DNA of 64,000 bases from Pseudorhodobacter aquimaris (GCF_001202025.1 NZ_LGHS01000041.1:148816-212815), one strand, 5' to 3'. Shown: positions 18,636 to 28,661, counted from the first letter of the stretch. Numbers and translations: made by a program. The notes: generated by a model from the letters alone, not told the origin.

Positions 18636-20387
18636 CTAGGCGCGATTGGTGATCCAGCGGCACTGGTAAGGGGCCAGCGTGATCATACTGTCCTGCATCA
18701 TCTCGATTTGCTCCCCACTGAGCAGATCGGTCCAGCTTTCATCATCGATGAAATTCAACGCCAGCGGAGAGATTTTGACCGTATCCCCGCTGACGTTATG
18801 CAGTGCAAAGATCGACTGGTGCCGGTCCAGGCTTTGCCGCCAGACGCCGAACACGCGGTCATCGAGAAGGATGGTGAACTGGGTCGCATTGGGGTGAAAG
18901 GCACGTTGTCTGGCCCTGATGCGCAGCCGCTCCGACAGGCCGGCCAGCACGCGCGACTGGATCGAGGCGGGATCATCCAGCAAGGCGTTCAGCTGGGGGT
19001 AATCCCAACGGTGCCGGTTGATCGCGCGGTTCATGCCGCGCCGTTTGACCTGTGCGTGATCATTGGGTGTGGCCAGCATCGAGTGGATGTAAAAGGCGGG
19101 TATCCCCTCCAGCGACATCACGATGGTTTGCGAACAGATGAAACGGTCGAAATGGTGATCGTCCTTGCCCTCAAACGTCCGGCCAGTGGCCTCATAAAAG
19201 GTGGTGTTGATCTCATAGGGGGCCTCACCGCCATCCGGCAGGGCCCGCATAGAGACAAGCCCGCCAATCTCCTTGATGGTGTCGATCATCTTGGCCTGCT
19301 CTTTTGCGGGCAGAATACCCTCGGCGGGGCGCATGCCGATGCCGTCATGGCTTGCGGTAAAGTTGAGATAGGCACAGCCGAACTGGGCCGGCGGCATCCC
19401 GCTTTGCCAACGTCGCAAGTAATGCGCCGATCCCGACATCACCGCATGCAGGATCAGCGGCGGCAGCGGAAAGTTATAGATCGCATGCGCCTCGTTGCGC
19501 CGCCCGAAATAGCTGAGGTTCTCGGCCTTGGGGACATTGGTTTCCGTCAAAAGTATGATGGTCTCGGATGCATAGTCACACAGCATCCGCATCAATTGCA
19601 CGATTGCATGGGTTTGCGGCAAATGGATCGAGGGGGTCCCGACCTCTTTCCAAAGAAAGGCCACCGCATCCAGCCGGATAATGCGCACCCCGTTATCGAC
19701 ATGCAGCCGGATGATGCGCAGAAATTCCAGCAAGACCTCGGGGTTGCGGAAATCCAGATCAATCTGGTCATGGCTGAAGGTACACCAGACATGGCGCGGC
19801 CCGTTCGCGGTTTCGATCTCTTGCAGCAAAGGTGTGGTGCGCGGGCGCACAACGCTAGAGAGGTCATCCTCGGGCGAGGCCTCAAAGAAAAACTTGTCAT
19901 AGGGCGCTTGCCCCTGACGGTAGCTGTTGAACCACGTCCCCTGACTGGACACATGGTTCAAAACCAGATCTGACATCAGATGGAAATCGGCGCCGATCCG
20001 GTTGATATCGGCCCAATCCCCCAGTTGCGTATCGACCGAACGGAAATCGGACACGGCAAAACCGTCATCGGAGGTATAGGGAAAGAATGGCAGGATATGC
20101 ACGCCGTTCACCACCCCCTTCATCCGCCGCAACAAGAAATCATGCAGCAGATCCAGCGGCTTATGCGCTCCGTCCAGAATGGAGTTGCCATAGGTGATCA
20201 GCAGAGCATCCTGTTCCGACCACAGGTTATTACTTGGCAACCGCCCGCGTTTGCGCAGCTTGGTGCCCTCGGGCCAGAAGGCCTCGACGATCTTGCTCAG
20301 CAAAATATCTGCATCAATATCAGGATAGATCTGCCTGATAAGCGCGGTCAGCCCGGAGCTGAATGAGTTGGCTTTGTATCTTCGCAT
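18636..20387 (-). CDS. GH13_18 phosphorylase, glucosylglycerate phosphorylase-like
   Basis: A 583-residue alpha-amylase-superfamily enzyme of the sucrose phosphorylase subgroup. Visible motifs include HILPFFPYTSDDGFAVSDF, the catalytic-nucleophile region (GVRIIRLDAVAF, Asp), the acid/base region (ETIILLTETNVP, Glu) and FTASHDGIGMRP. Members act on sucrose, sucrose-6-phosphate, glucosylglycerate or glucosylglycerol. The convergent synthase and phosphatase genes favour glucosylglycerate, releasing glucose-1-phosphate and glycerate. The frame extends to a GTG at 20435; the ATG at 20387 is preferred, though neither has a good ribosome binding site. Confidence 0.8.
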   Translation of the reverse strand: MRRYKANSFSSGLTALIRQIYPDIDADILLSKIVEAFWPEGTKLRKRGRLPSNNLWSEQDALLITYGNSILDGAHKPLDLLHDFLLRRMKGVVNGVHILPFFPYTSDDGFAVSDFRSVDTQLGDWADINRIGADFHLMSDLVLNHVSSQGTWFNSYRQGQAPYDKFFFEASPEDDLSSVVRPRTTPLLQEIETANGPRHVWCTFSHDQIDLDFRNPEVLLEFLRIIRLHVDNGVRIIRLDAVAFLWKEVGTPSIHLPQTHAIVQLMRMLCDYASETIILLTETNVPKAENLSYFGRRNEAHAIYNFPLPPLILHAVMSGSAHYLRRWQSGMPPAQFGCAYLNFTASHDGIGMRPAEGILPAKEQAKMIDTIKEIGGLVSMRALPDGGEAPYEINTTFYEATGRTFEGKDDHHFDRFICSQTIVMSLEGIPAFYIHSMLATPNDHAQVKRRGMNRAINRHRWDYPQLNALLDDPASIQSRVLAGLSERLRIRARQRAFHPNATQFTILLDDRVFGVWRQSLDRHQSIFALHNVSGDTVKISPLALNFIDDESWTDLLSGEQIEMMQDSMITLAPYQCRWITNRA

Positions 20388-20840
20388 AAGCCAAGTAAGC
20401 TCTGAAAATCGGGCAGGGTTCAAGCTGCCCTGCACGTTTGGCCGAAAATGCGTTCTCCAAAGCGCCTTGCCGCAGAAAATTCAACCAAACGGCCCGGTTC
20501 TTGGGCGAAATCGAAATCCGCCCCCCAAACGTTCAAGATGCGCAACCACACAGGATGGTTTGGATGCAGGTGCAGTATTCGATCAAAAAACAGGCATTCG
20601 CCCCGTATCTGACCACGAAATACACTTTGTTAAGTAATCCGCGCCCCCTGCCTCGGATTGGCTGGAGTAACCGAAAATCCTGTTCCTAGATTAAAGGGCG
20701 AAGAAACGCCGCGCAGAGGGTTATCCTGCAAGATCATCCCCCCTACGCGGCCACAACATAACAGTTGCGGGTTTTGAATACACGGCTCCGGCCGCTTTTG
20801 GAAAGTGTTTTGCACCAATTCCAACCGCCCGCGACGCAAC
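20388..20840. other. divergent promoter region, ggaP-like / urtA
   Basis: This stretch of about 450 bases has no convincing gene. It contains an inverted repeat GGGCAG-N8-CTGCCC near 20411-20430, next to the phosphorylase start, and a sigma-54-like promoter before urtA (listed separately). Small open frames here match nothing. Confidence 0.5.
20798..20814 (+). promoter_or_regulatory. sigma-54 (-24/-12)-like promoter of urt operon
   Basis: TTGGAAAGTGTTTTGCA has the invariant GG and GC separated by exactly 10 bases and TTGC at the -12 end. Transcription would start near 20826, just before urtA. Urea uptake is commonly under nitrogen (NtrC) control, which fits. The -24 half lacks the usual CAC. 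Confidence 0.5.
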
Positions 20841-22136
20841 ATGGATTTTAAACCGATGACGCTGAAATTTCCTTCATTTATTGCTGTTGCCTTGATGGGC
20901 ACGACCACGCTTGCATCTGCCGAATGTGCTGATCCGGTCAAGGTCGGTGTGCTGCACTCGCTGTCCGGCACCATGGCGATTTCCGAGACGACGCTCAAAG
21001 ATACGATGTTGATGCTGGTTGAGAAACAAAACGCCGCGGGCGGGGTGTTGGGCTGTCAGATTGAGGCGGTCGTGGTTGATCCGGCATCCGACTGGCCGCT
21101 GTTTGCCGAAAAAGCGCGTGAGTTGCTGACGGTCAATGAGGTGGATGTGATCTTTGGATCATGGACCTCTGTGTCGCGCAAATCCGCGCTGCCGGTGCTC
21201 GAAGAGCTCAACGGTTTGATGTTCTATCCCGTGCAATACGAGGGTGAGGAAAGCTCTAGAAACGTGTTCTACACCGGGGCCGCACCGAACCAGCAGGCGA
21301 TCCCTGCGGTTGACTATTTCCTTGAGGAACTGGGCGTCGAGAAATTCGCGCTATTGGGAACGGATTATGTCTATCCGCGCACCACGAATAATATTCTGGA
21401 ACAATATCTGCAGGATAAAGGCATCGCTGCCGAAGACATCTTTGTGAATTACACCCCCTTCGGGCATTCAGATTGGGCGACGATCGTGGCCGAGGTGGTT
21501 GCCTTGGATGCGGATGGCAAACAGGTCGGCGTGATCTCTACCATCAACGGCGACGCGAATATCGGTTTCTACAAAGAGCTGGCCGCGGCCGATATCTCGG
21601 CGGATGATATCCCTGTGGTTGCCTTTTCGGTGGGTGAGGAAGAGCTTTCGGGTCTGGATACGACCAACCTTGTCGGCCATTTGGCGGCATGGAATTATTT
21701 CCAATCCGCGGATACGCCCGCAAATGCCGAATTCATCGCAGAGTGGAAGGCTTTTGCCGGTGAGGACCGTGTCACCAATGACCCGATGGAGGCCCATTAC
21801 ATCGGCTTCAACATGTGGGTGAATGCGGTTGAGGCCGCAGGCACCACCGATGTCGACGCGGTGCGCACGGCGATGTACGGGCAGGAATTCCCGAATCTGA
21901 CAGGTGGCACGGCCGTGATGTTGCCGAACCATCACCTCGCCAAGCCGGTGCTGATCGGGGAGATCACCGCCGATGGCCAGTTCGACATCATCTCGCAAAC
22001 CGCCGAAGTGCCGGGCGATGCATGGACAGATTTCCTGCCCGCATCCGCGGTATTGATGTCGGATTGGAAGGATCTGGGCTGCGGTATGTATAACACCGAA
22101 ACCAAGACCTGCGTGCAGTTGACCTCCAACTACTAA
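20841..22136 (+). CDS. urtA: urea ABC transporter substrate-binding protein
   Basis: A 431-residue periplasmic binding protein of the Leu/Ile/Val-type fold that captures urea for UrtBC. A signal peptide (about 1-31, ...FIAVALMGTTTLASA) precedes the UrtA hallmark PVKVGVLHSLSGTMAISE, then DVIFGSWTSVSRKSALPVLEE and FYPVQYEGEESS. The four genes after it are urtB-E, so identity is secure. The start may be 20841 or 20856; neither has a clear Shine-Dalgarno, and 20841 is used. Confidence 0.95.
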   Translation: MDFKPMTLKFPSFIAVALMGTTTLASAECADPVKVGVLHSLSGTMAISETTLKDTMLMLVEKQNAAGGVLGCQIEAVVVDPASDWPLFAEKARELLTVNEVDVIFGSWTSVSRKSALPVLEELNGLMFYPVQYEGEESSRNVFYTGAAPNQQAIPAVDYFLEELGVEKFALLGTDYVYPRTTNNILEQYLQDKGIAAEDIFVNYTPFGHSDWATIVAEVVALDADGKQVGVISTINGDANIGFYKELAAADISADDIPVVAFSVGEEELSGLDTTNLVGHLAAWNYFQSADTPANAEFIAEWKAFAGEDRVTNDPMEAHYIGFNMWVNAVEAAGTTDVDAVRTAMYGQEFPNLTGGTAVMLPNHHLAKPVLIGEITADGQFDIISQTAEVPGDAWTDFLPASAVLMSDWKDLGCGMYNTETKTCVQLTSNY

Positions 22137-22195
22137 AACCCTGCGCGGGGGTGGCATCCCATCCCCGCACATCCCCCTATTGAAAGCCTTATCCT

Positions 22196-24121
22196 ATGCG
22201 CCAGCTATTCTTGGCCGTCATCCTTTGCCTGACCTCTGCCATGGCCGCACAGGCACAAGAGCTGCAATCCCTGTTGCAGACCCATGTCGATGAGGTCGCA
22301 AAGCCCTCGCGGACCTCGGTTTCGGTCCTGCTGGAGGATCTGGCAGGCTCCGGTCTGCCGGGTGTTGCGGATTTTCTGGAAAACTGGTCGGATAAGAACA
22401 TATGGCAGCGCGATGACGGTGTTTTTTTTATCGCCACCCCCCAAGGCGATGATCTGGCGCTGGTCGATATCGACAGCGGCGCGCAAAGCTTCGCCCCGCA
22501 AAGCCGGTTTCAACAGACAAAACCCAATGGCGGCGTGCGGCGTCTGATCGGCACCGCCTTGGTCCAGTTCCAACTGAGCGATCCCGATCCTGCTCGCCGT
22601 GCAAGCGCTATCGCCTCGATTGCGCGCAAACCCGAGGCCGCCCAGCTTGCCCCGTTGCTGGCCGCGATCAAGGATGACCCTGACGCCGCGCTCAAGGCGC
22701 GCAAAATTCAGGTGGCAAATTTCCTCTCGGCCCGCTTTGCCCCCGATCCGGGCGACAGGATCGCGGCGATCAACAGCCTGTCCAAGGATACCAGCGTCGA
22801 GGCGCGCAGCGTGTTGAACCAGATCCTCGAGGCGTCCGAAGGCGTCTCAGCCACGCCGCCCGAGGGTAATATCGCGCGCATCCTTGATCCTGCCCAAGAC
22901 CCCGACGGCTTTTACGCCAAGCTGGTCGCCGCCGGTATGGCCCCTGCGCGCATCTCCCCCGCCGAGGTTCGCGCAGCCCTTGAGGCCAATATCGTGGCGG
23001 GCAAGGTTGCTAGCATCCCGCTTGGCCAATTGGACAGTGATGATGCCCGTTTGCGCGCCTATACGCTCTTGTCCGAGGAGGGGCTTGTGCCGCCATTGGT
23101 CACGGATGAGGACCGCGATAACGCCCTGAACGCACATGTCTTTTTCGAACGCTACGCTGAGCCGGACCCCGCAATCACAAAGGCTGCCGAGGCCACACGC
23201 CAAGCCGTCGAGCAGCGGGTTGCCTGGGCGCAGGGCGGGGATCTGGTGCTGGACGGGTTGTCACTGGCGTCGATCTATTTTCTGGCGGCCATCGGTTTGG
23301 CGATCACCTTTGGTGTGATGGGCGTGATCAATATGGCCCATGGCGAGTTTATCATGATGGGGGCTTATACCGGCTATGTCGTGCAGCTCTTCGTGCCCGA
23401 TTATACCCTCTCGATCATCGTGGCGCTGCCGCTGGCCTTTGCTGTGACCTTTGGCGCGGGTGTGGCGATGGAGCGGCTGGTGATCCGCCATCTCTATCAC
23501 CGCCCGCTGGAGACATTGCTGGCCACTTTCGGTATTTCCATTGCGCTGCAACAGCTTGCCAAGAACATCTTTGGCACCCAAGCGCGCCCCCTGACCTCGC
23601 CCGATTGGCTGGGCGGGGCTTGGATGATCTCGGATGTGATCTCCATCAGCTATATCCGCATTGCGATTTTCGTGCTGGCGCTCATGTTTCTGGCGTTGAT
23701 CCTTTACGTGCTCAAACGGACCCGTTTGGGGCTTGAGGTGCGCGCGGTGACACAAAACCCCGGCATGGCCGCCAGCATGGGCATCAACCCCGACCGCATC
23801 AATATGCTGACCTTTGGCTTTGGGTCGGGGATCGCGGGGATCGCGGGTGTAGCCATCGGGCTTTATGCCAAGGTCACATCGGAAATGGGTGCGGATTACA
23901 TCGTCCAAAGCTTTATGACCGTGGTTGTGGGCGGTGTCGGCAATGTCTGGGGCACGCTGGCGGGGGCCTCGATGATCGGGGGGCTGCAAAAGGGGATCGA
24001 GTGGTTGAACCCCTCAAATACCCTCGCCGCCCAGACCTATATGATCCTCTTCATCATCCTGTTTATCCAATTCCGGCCCAAGGGCATCGTTGCCCCCAAA
24101 GGCCGGGCAGCGGCGGATTGA
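22196..24121 (+). CDS. urtB: urea ABC transporter permease UrtB
   Basis: A 641-residue protein: signal peptide, a long periplasmic domain (about 20-335, with HEAT-like Ala-rich helices such as DPDPARRASAIASIARKPEAAQLAP), then a LivH-type membrane permease (about 350-635, with MAHGEFIMMGAYTGY). The extended N terminus is usual for proteobacterial UrtB. It lies 59 bases after urtA and 4 bases before urtC. Confidence 0.95.
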   Translation: MRQLFLAVILCLTSAMAAQAQELQSLLQTHVDEVAKPSRTSVSVLLEDLAGSGLPGVADFLENWSDKNIWQRDDGVFFIATPQGDDLALVDIDSGAQSFAPQSRFQQTKPNGGVRRLIGTALVQFQLSDPDPARRASAIASIARKPEAAQLAPLLAAIKDDPDAALKARKIQVANFLSARFAPDPGDRIAAINSLSKDTSVEARSVLNQILEASEGVSATPPEGNIARILDPAQDPDGFYAKLVAAGMAPARISPAEVRAALEANIVAGKVASIPLGQLDSDDARLRAYTLLSEEGLVPPLVTDEDRDNALNAHVFFERYAEPDPAITKAAEATRQAVEQRVAWAQGGDLVLDGLSLASIYFLAAIGLAITFGVMGVINMAHGEFIMMGAYTGYVVQLFVPDYTLSIIVALPLAFAVTFGAGVAMERLVIRHLYHRPLETLLATFGISIALQQLAKNIFGTQARPLTSPDWLGGAWMISDVISISYIRIAIFVLALMFLALILYVLKRTRLGLEVRAVTQNPGMAASMGINPDRINMLTFGFGSGIAGIAGVAIGLYAKVTSEMGADYIVQSFMTVVVGGVGNVWGTLAGASMIGGLQKGIEWLNPSNTLAAQTYMILFIILFIQFRPKGIVAPKGRAAAD

Positions 24122-24125
24122 ATCC

Positions 24126-25292
24126 ATGAAAAACACCTTTATTGCTCAAAATCCTTCGGTTCTGTGGTTTCTTCTGGCGCTTGGCCTGTTCAGCATTGGC
24201 GTCACCGCCCTCTCAGAGGTCAGCGGCGTCGGGGTGATCTCCACTTCCTTTGTCAAAGTGCTGGGCAAGATGCTCTGCCTGTGTCTGATCGCCATCGCGA
24301 TGGATGTTGTCTGGGGGTATTGCGGTATCCTCAGCCTCGGGCATTTCGCCTTTTTCGGGATCGGCGGCTATGCCGTTGGCATGTGGCTGATGTATGCGCG
24401 CACCGAAGGGATCGTACTGGAAAGCCTGTCGACGCAAGTGATCCCCCCCACCCCGCAAGAGATATCTGACGCCATTGGTAACCAGATCTTTGGCGTTGTG
24501 GGGTCATCGGATTTCCCGATGATTTGGTCCTTTGCCGACAGCCTTTTCCTGCAACTGCTGATGGTGGTGCTGATCCCCGGGCTGCTGGCCTTGGTGTTTG
24601 GCTGGCTGGCGTTTCGCAGCCGCGTCACCGGGGTTTACCTATCGATCCTGACCCAAGCCATGACCTTGGCGCTCTCGCTCTATCTGTTTCAAAATGATAG
24701 CGGGTTGCGCGGCAACAACGGGCTTTCGGGGTTGCAGAATATTCCGGGGTTTGAGGCGACCTCGCAGGCGACCCTCTCTATCGCTTTCTTTCTGGCATCA
24801 AGTTTTGCGCTGGCGGCGGGCTATGTTTTCTTTGCCTGGGTCGTGTCGGGCAAGATGGGCAGCGTGGTCAAAGGCATCCGCGACAATGAGGCCCGCGTGC
24901 GATTTTTGGGATATCATGTCGAGAGCTATAAGCTCTTTGTCTTTACTATCACCGCCATCGTGTCGGGCATCGCGGGCGCGCTTTACTATCCGCAGGCGGG
25001 CATCATCAACCCCGGAGAGATCGCGCCGATTGCCTCGATCTATCTGGCGGTCTGGGTGGCCATCGGCGGGCGTGGACGACTTTACGGTGCGGTCATTGGG
25101 GCGGCGTTGGTGTCGCTCTTGTCCAGCTGGTTCACCGGCGGCGGTGCACCAAACATCAACCTCGGCTTTTATACCGTGAACTGGACCGATTGGTGGCTGG
25201 TGCTGCTTGGTTTCAGCTTTGTCGCGGTCACCCTGTTCTTTCCCAAGGGCATCGGGGGCCTGTTCGATTATCTGGTAAGGAAACCGCAATGA
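24126..25292 (+). CDS. urtC: urea ABC transporter permease UrtC
   Basis: A 388-residue LivM-type inner-membrane permease, the second transmembrane subunit of the urea importer. It contains the conserved GYCGILSLGHFAFFGIGGYAVGM and the EAA-like loop GIRDNEARVRFLGY. The ATG at 24126 gives MKNTFIAQNPSVLW. Its stop overlaps the urtD start (ATGA). Confidence 0.95.
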   Translation: MKNTFIAQNPSVLWFLLALGLFSIGVTALSEVSGVGVISTSFVKVLGKMLCLCLIAIAMDVVWGYCGILSLGHFAFFGIGGYAVGMWLMYARTEGIVLESLSTQVIPPTPQEISDAIGNQIFGVVGSSDFPMIWSFADSLFLQLLMVVLIPGLLALVFGWLAFRSRVTGVYLSILTQAMTLALSLYLFQNDSGLRGNNGLSGLQNIPGFEATSQATLSIAFFLASSFALAAGYVFFAWVVSGKMGSVVKGIRDNEARVRFLGYHVESYKLFVFTITAIVSGIAGALYYPQAGIINPGEIAPIASIYLAVWVAIGGRGRLYGAVIGAALVSLLSSWFTGGGAPNINLGFYTVNWTDWWLVLLGFSFVAVTLFFPKGIGGLFDYLVRKPQ

Positions 25293-26038
25293 GCATGCTT
25301 TTGGAAGTGGATGGTGTCTCGGTCAGCTTTGACGGCTTTCGCGCCATCAACAATCTGTCGATCAACTTTGGCAAGACCGAATTGCGCGCCATCATCGGGC
25401 CGAACGGGGCGGGCAAGACCACCTTTATGGATATCGTGACCGGCAAGACCAAACCGGATGAAGGCTCGGTGATCTGGGGGGATATGAATATCTCTTTGCT
25501 GGGCATGTCCGAAAGCCGGATCGCGATGGAAGGCATCGGGCGCAAGTTTCAAAAACCCACGGTGTTCGAGGCGCAAACCGTGCGGCAAAATCTGGCCATG
25601 GCGTTGAAAAACCCGCGCGGGCCCTTTGCAGTCTTGACCCACCGTAAAACGGCTGAAAACGCCCGCAAGATAGAGGCCGTCGCTGCGGAGATTGGGCTGG
25701 CCGACAGCTTGACGCGGCTTGCGGGGGAACTCAGCCACGGGCAAAAACAATGGCTGGAGATCGGGATGCTATTGGCACAAGAGCCGCGCCTGCTGTTGGT
25801 CGATGAGCCCGCTGCCGGCATGACCGTGGAGGAGCGTGAGAAAACCACGGATATCCTGAGACGTGCCGCGCAAACCCGTGCGGTTGTGGTGGTCGAACAT
25901 GATATGGAATTTGTCCGCCGGTTGGATTGCAAGGTTACGGTCCTGCATGAGGGGGCCGTGCTGGCCGAAGGCAGCCTTGATTACGTGATATCAAACCCTC
26001 GGGTGATCGAGGTTTATCTGGGGCGCGCCGATGCTTGA
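25289..26038 (+). CDS. urtD: urea ABC transporter ATP-binding protein UrtD
   Basis: A 249-residue LivG-type ATPase with Walker A GPNGAGKTT, signature LSHGQKQWLEIG (the LSHGQ form typical of UrtD) and Walker B LLLVDEPAAGM. With UrtE it powers urea uptake. It overlaps urtC by 4 bases and urtE by 8. Confidence 0.95.
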   Translation: MSMLLEVDGVSVSFDGFRAINNLSINFGKTELRAIIGPNGAGKTTFMDIVTGKTKPDEGSVIWGDMNISLLGMSESRIAMEGIGRKFQKPTVFEAQTVRQNLAMALKNPRGPFAVLTHRKTAENARKIEAVAAEIGLADSLTRLAGELSHGQKQWLEIGMLLAQEPRLLLVDEPAAGMTVEEREKTTDILRRAAQTRAVVVVEHDMEFVRRLDCKVTVLHEGAVLAEGSLDYVISNPRVIEVYLGRADA

Positions 26039-26726
26039 CGTTAAAAATCTCGACCTGTTTTACGGGCAAAGCCAGATCCTTTACGGGATATCCTTGGAGG
26101 CATGGCCGGGCCGGATCACCACCGTGATCGGCAATAACGGTGTGGGCAAAACCAGCCTGCTCAAGGCAATCGCAGGGCGTCATCCGGCGGCGGGTGGCAC
26201 GGTTGCCGTTTCGGGTGACGCGGTGATGTTGTCCTCGGCATATGATGCGGCGCGGGCGGGTATCGCCTATGTGCCACAAGGCCGGGAGGTCTTTGCCTTG
26301 ATGAGCGTGCAGGAAAATCTTGAAACCGGTTTTGCCTGCCTGCCGAAATCCGAACATCACATCCCCGATGAGATTTTCGATCTGTTTCCGGTGCTGAAAG
26401 ATATGCGATCCCGGCGTGGCGGGGACCTCTCGGGGGGGCAGCAACAACAGCTTTCCATCGCGCGCGCCCTGATCACCCGCCCCCGGGTTCTACTTCTGGA
26501 TGAGCCGACCGAGGGCATTCAGCCCAATGTCATCCAGCAGATCGGAGACGCGCTTGGCCTGCTCCGCACAAGGGGCAATATGGCGATTGTTCTAGTGGAA
26601 CAGAACGCCGATTTCGCCCATGGGCTGGGCGACAGCTTTGTGGTGATGGAAGGCGGGCGCATAAAGCGCCGCGCCGAGAAAGCCAGCTATACCAAGGCAA
26701 TGTTGGTGGATGATCTGGCGCTTTAA
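26031..26726 (+). CDS. urtE: urea ABC transporter ATP-binding protein UrtE
   Basis: A 231-residue LivF-type ATPase with Walker A GNNGVGKTS, signature LSGGQQQQLSIARAL and Walker B VLLLDEPTEGIQPN. It is the last gene of urtABCDE; its stop overlaps that of the convergent exporter gene by 2-3 bases. No urease genes follow in the window. Confidence 0.95.
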   Translation: MLDVKNLDLFYGQSQILYGISLEAWPGRITTVIGNNGVGKTSLLKAIAGRHPAAGGTVAVSGDAVMLSSAYDAARAGIAYVPQGREVFALMSVQENLETGFACLPKSEHHIPDEIFDLFPVLKDMRSRRGGDLSGGQQQQLSIARALITRPRVLLLDEPTEGIQPNVIQQIGDALGLLRTRGNMAIVLVEQNADFAHGLGDSFVVMEGGRIKRRAEKASYTKAMLVDDLAL

Positions 26727-28555
26727 GCCGACGCGGCGCCGTCCTCTTCCTCGGAGGATTGGCGCGCCCACATCGCCGCATAGCGCCCGCCATTGGCCAA
26801 AAGCCGGTCATGGGTGCCTTGCTCGACGATCTCGCCCGCCTCCAGCACGATGATCTGGTCGGCATCGGCAATGGTCGACAGGCGGTGCGCAATGGTGATC
26901 ACGCTGCGCCCCTCACCCATGGCCAGAAGGCTATCCTGAATGTCGCGCTCTGTCTGGGTATCCAGCGCCGAGGTCGCCTCATCCAACAGCAGGATCGGCG
27001 GGTTTTTCAGCAAGGTGCGCGCAATGCCCACACGTTGCTTTTCCCCGCCCGAAAGTTTCAGGCCGCGTTCGCCCACGGGGGTCTCATATCCCTCGGGGAG
27101 CGACAGGATGAAGTCATGGATCTTGGCGGCACGGGCGGCGGCCTCTACCTCGGCAGCCGTGGCATCGGGGCGACCATAGGCGATGTTATAGCGCACGCTG
27201 TCGTTGAACAGCACCGTATCTTGCGGCACCACGCCGATCTGCGCATGCAGGCTGTCCTGGGTCACATCGCGCAGGTCCTGCCCGTCGATGCGAACCCCGC
27301 CATCCACCACATCATAAAAGCGAAACAACAGCCGCCCGATGGTCGATTTTCCCGAACCCGACGGCCCGACAAGCGCAATCCGCTGCCCCGGCGCCACGGT
27401 AAAGGACACCCCTTTCAGGATCGCGCGATCCGGATGATAGGCGAATTTGACATTGTCAAAGACCACCTCGCCGCCGCTGACCTTAAGGTCTGGTGCACCC
27501 GGCTTGTCCTTCACCTCGGCAGGCTGGCCAAGCAATGCGAACATATCGCCCATATCCACCAGCGACTGGCGGATCTCACGGTAGACCGAGCCGAGGAAAT
27601 TCAGCGGCATAGTGATCTGGATCATATAGGCGTTGACCATGACAAAGTCACCCACGGTCAAAATGTCCTGCTGCACCCCCATCGCCGCCATGACCATTAC
27701 AATCACAAGACCGGTGGTAATGATAAGCGACTGCCCGGCATTCAGGAACGAAAGGCTCTGTCCGGTCTTGACGGCCGCCGTTTCATATTGGCGCATGGCA
27801 CCGTCATAGCGGTCCGCCTCGCGCTGTTCTGCGCCAAAATATTTCACGGTTTCAAAGTTTAACAGGCTGTCGATCGCCTTTTGGTTCGCATCGGTATCTT
27901 GATCGTTCATCTGTCGGCGGATCCGCACGCGCCATTCCGTCACCTTGAACGTGAAACTGACGTAAAGCGTGATCGTCACCACCACCACGGCCATATATTG
28001 CCAGCCGAAAAGCACGGCAAAAAGCACCGATACCATCGACAGCTCAAGGATCAACGGACCGATGGAAAACAGCATGAAGCGCAACAGGAAATCCACACCC
28101 TTCACGCCGCGCTCGATGATCCGGCTAAGGCCCCCGGTCTTGCGCGCGATGTGATAGCGCATGGACAGACGGTGAATATGGGTGAAGGTTTCCAGCGCCA
28201 GCTTGCGCAAGGCCCGCTGTCCCACGCGCACAAAGACCGCATCGCGCAATTCGCCAAAGGCCACCGCGCCAAGCCGCGCAAGGCCATATGCAATCGTCAG
28301 CCCCACCGCGCCAAACATCAAAAGCGCGCTTTCGCTCGGCGCCTCACCGGCCAGCGCATCCACAGCAGCCTTATAGAAAAACGGCGTGGAGACCGAGATT
28401 ATCTTGGCCAGCACCAGAAAGAACAGTGCAATCACCACGCGGCGGCGTACCCAAGGCGCGTCATCGGGCCACAGATAGGGGATCACCCTGCGAATGGTTT
28501 GCATCGCGGGGGCTTCGACCTGGCTGGGGTCGCGGGTTGTGGCGGTGTTGCGCAT
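26723..28555 (-). CDS. ABC exporter, Atm1/HMT type (fused TMD-NBD)
   Basis: A 610-residue half-transporter: six-helix membrane domain (about 30-330), then one ABC domain with Walker A GPSGSGKST, signature LSGGEKQRVGIARTLL and Walker B ILLLDEATSALD. The membrane region (RFMLFSIGPLILELSMVSVLF, NAGQSLIITTGLV) matches the Atm1/HMT1 branch, which exports glutathione-metal or glutathione-persulfide conjugates. The ATG at 28555 is used; an upstream in-frame start lacks support. It functions as a homodimer. Confidence 0.88.
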   Translation of the reverse strand: MRNTATTRDPSQVEAPAMQTIRRVIPYLWPDDAPWVRRRVVIALFFLVLAKIISVSTPFFYKAAVDALAGEAPSESALLMFGAVGLTIAYGLARLGAVAFGELRDAVFVRVGQRALRKLALETFTHIHRLSMRYHIARKTGGLSRIIERGVKGVDFLLRFMLFSIGPLILELSMVSVLFAVLFGWQYMAVVVVTITLYVSFTFKVTEWRVRIRRQMNDQDTDANQKAIDSLLNFETVKYFGAEQREADRYDGAMRQYETAAVKTGQSLSFLNAGQSLIITTGLVIVMVMAAMGVQQDILTVGDFVMVNAYMIQITMPLNFLGSVYREIRQSLVDMGDMFALLGQPAEVKDKPGAPDLKVSGGEVVFDNVKFAYHPDRAILKGVSFTVAPGQRIALVGPSGSGKSTIGRLLFRFYDVVDGGVRIDGQDLRDVTQDSLHAQIGVVPQDTVLFNDSVRYNIAYGRPDATAAEVEAAARAAKIHDFILSLPEGYETPVGERGLKLSGGEKQRVGIARTLLKNPPILLLDEATSALDTQTERDIQDSLLAMGEGRSVITIAHRLSTIADADQIIVLEAGEIVEQGTHDRLLANGGRYAAMWARQSSEEEDGAASA

Positions 28556-28633
28556 TCTATCTCTCGCTTGGCGTTCTTGCCCGTATCTATCCCGCGCGCC
28601 GCGCAATGGCCATAGCCGCGCACAGACCGCAGC

Positions 28634-28661
28634 AAAAAACCTGCCGAGGGGTCCCAGCAGG
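28634..28661 (-). terminator. terminator of sodB
   Basis: On the minus strand a CCTGC...GCAGG stem with an internal GGG/CCC pairing is followed by six T residues. It lies about 25 bases after the sodB stop. Confidence 0.75.

Noticed and set aside
22847..23989. long minus-strand frames opposite urtB
   Set aside because: They are shadows of urtB, rich in His, Arg and Gly, without domains.
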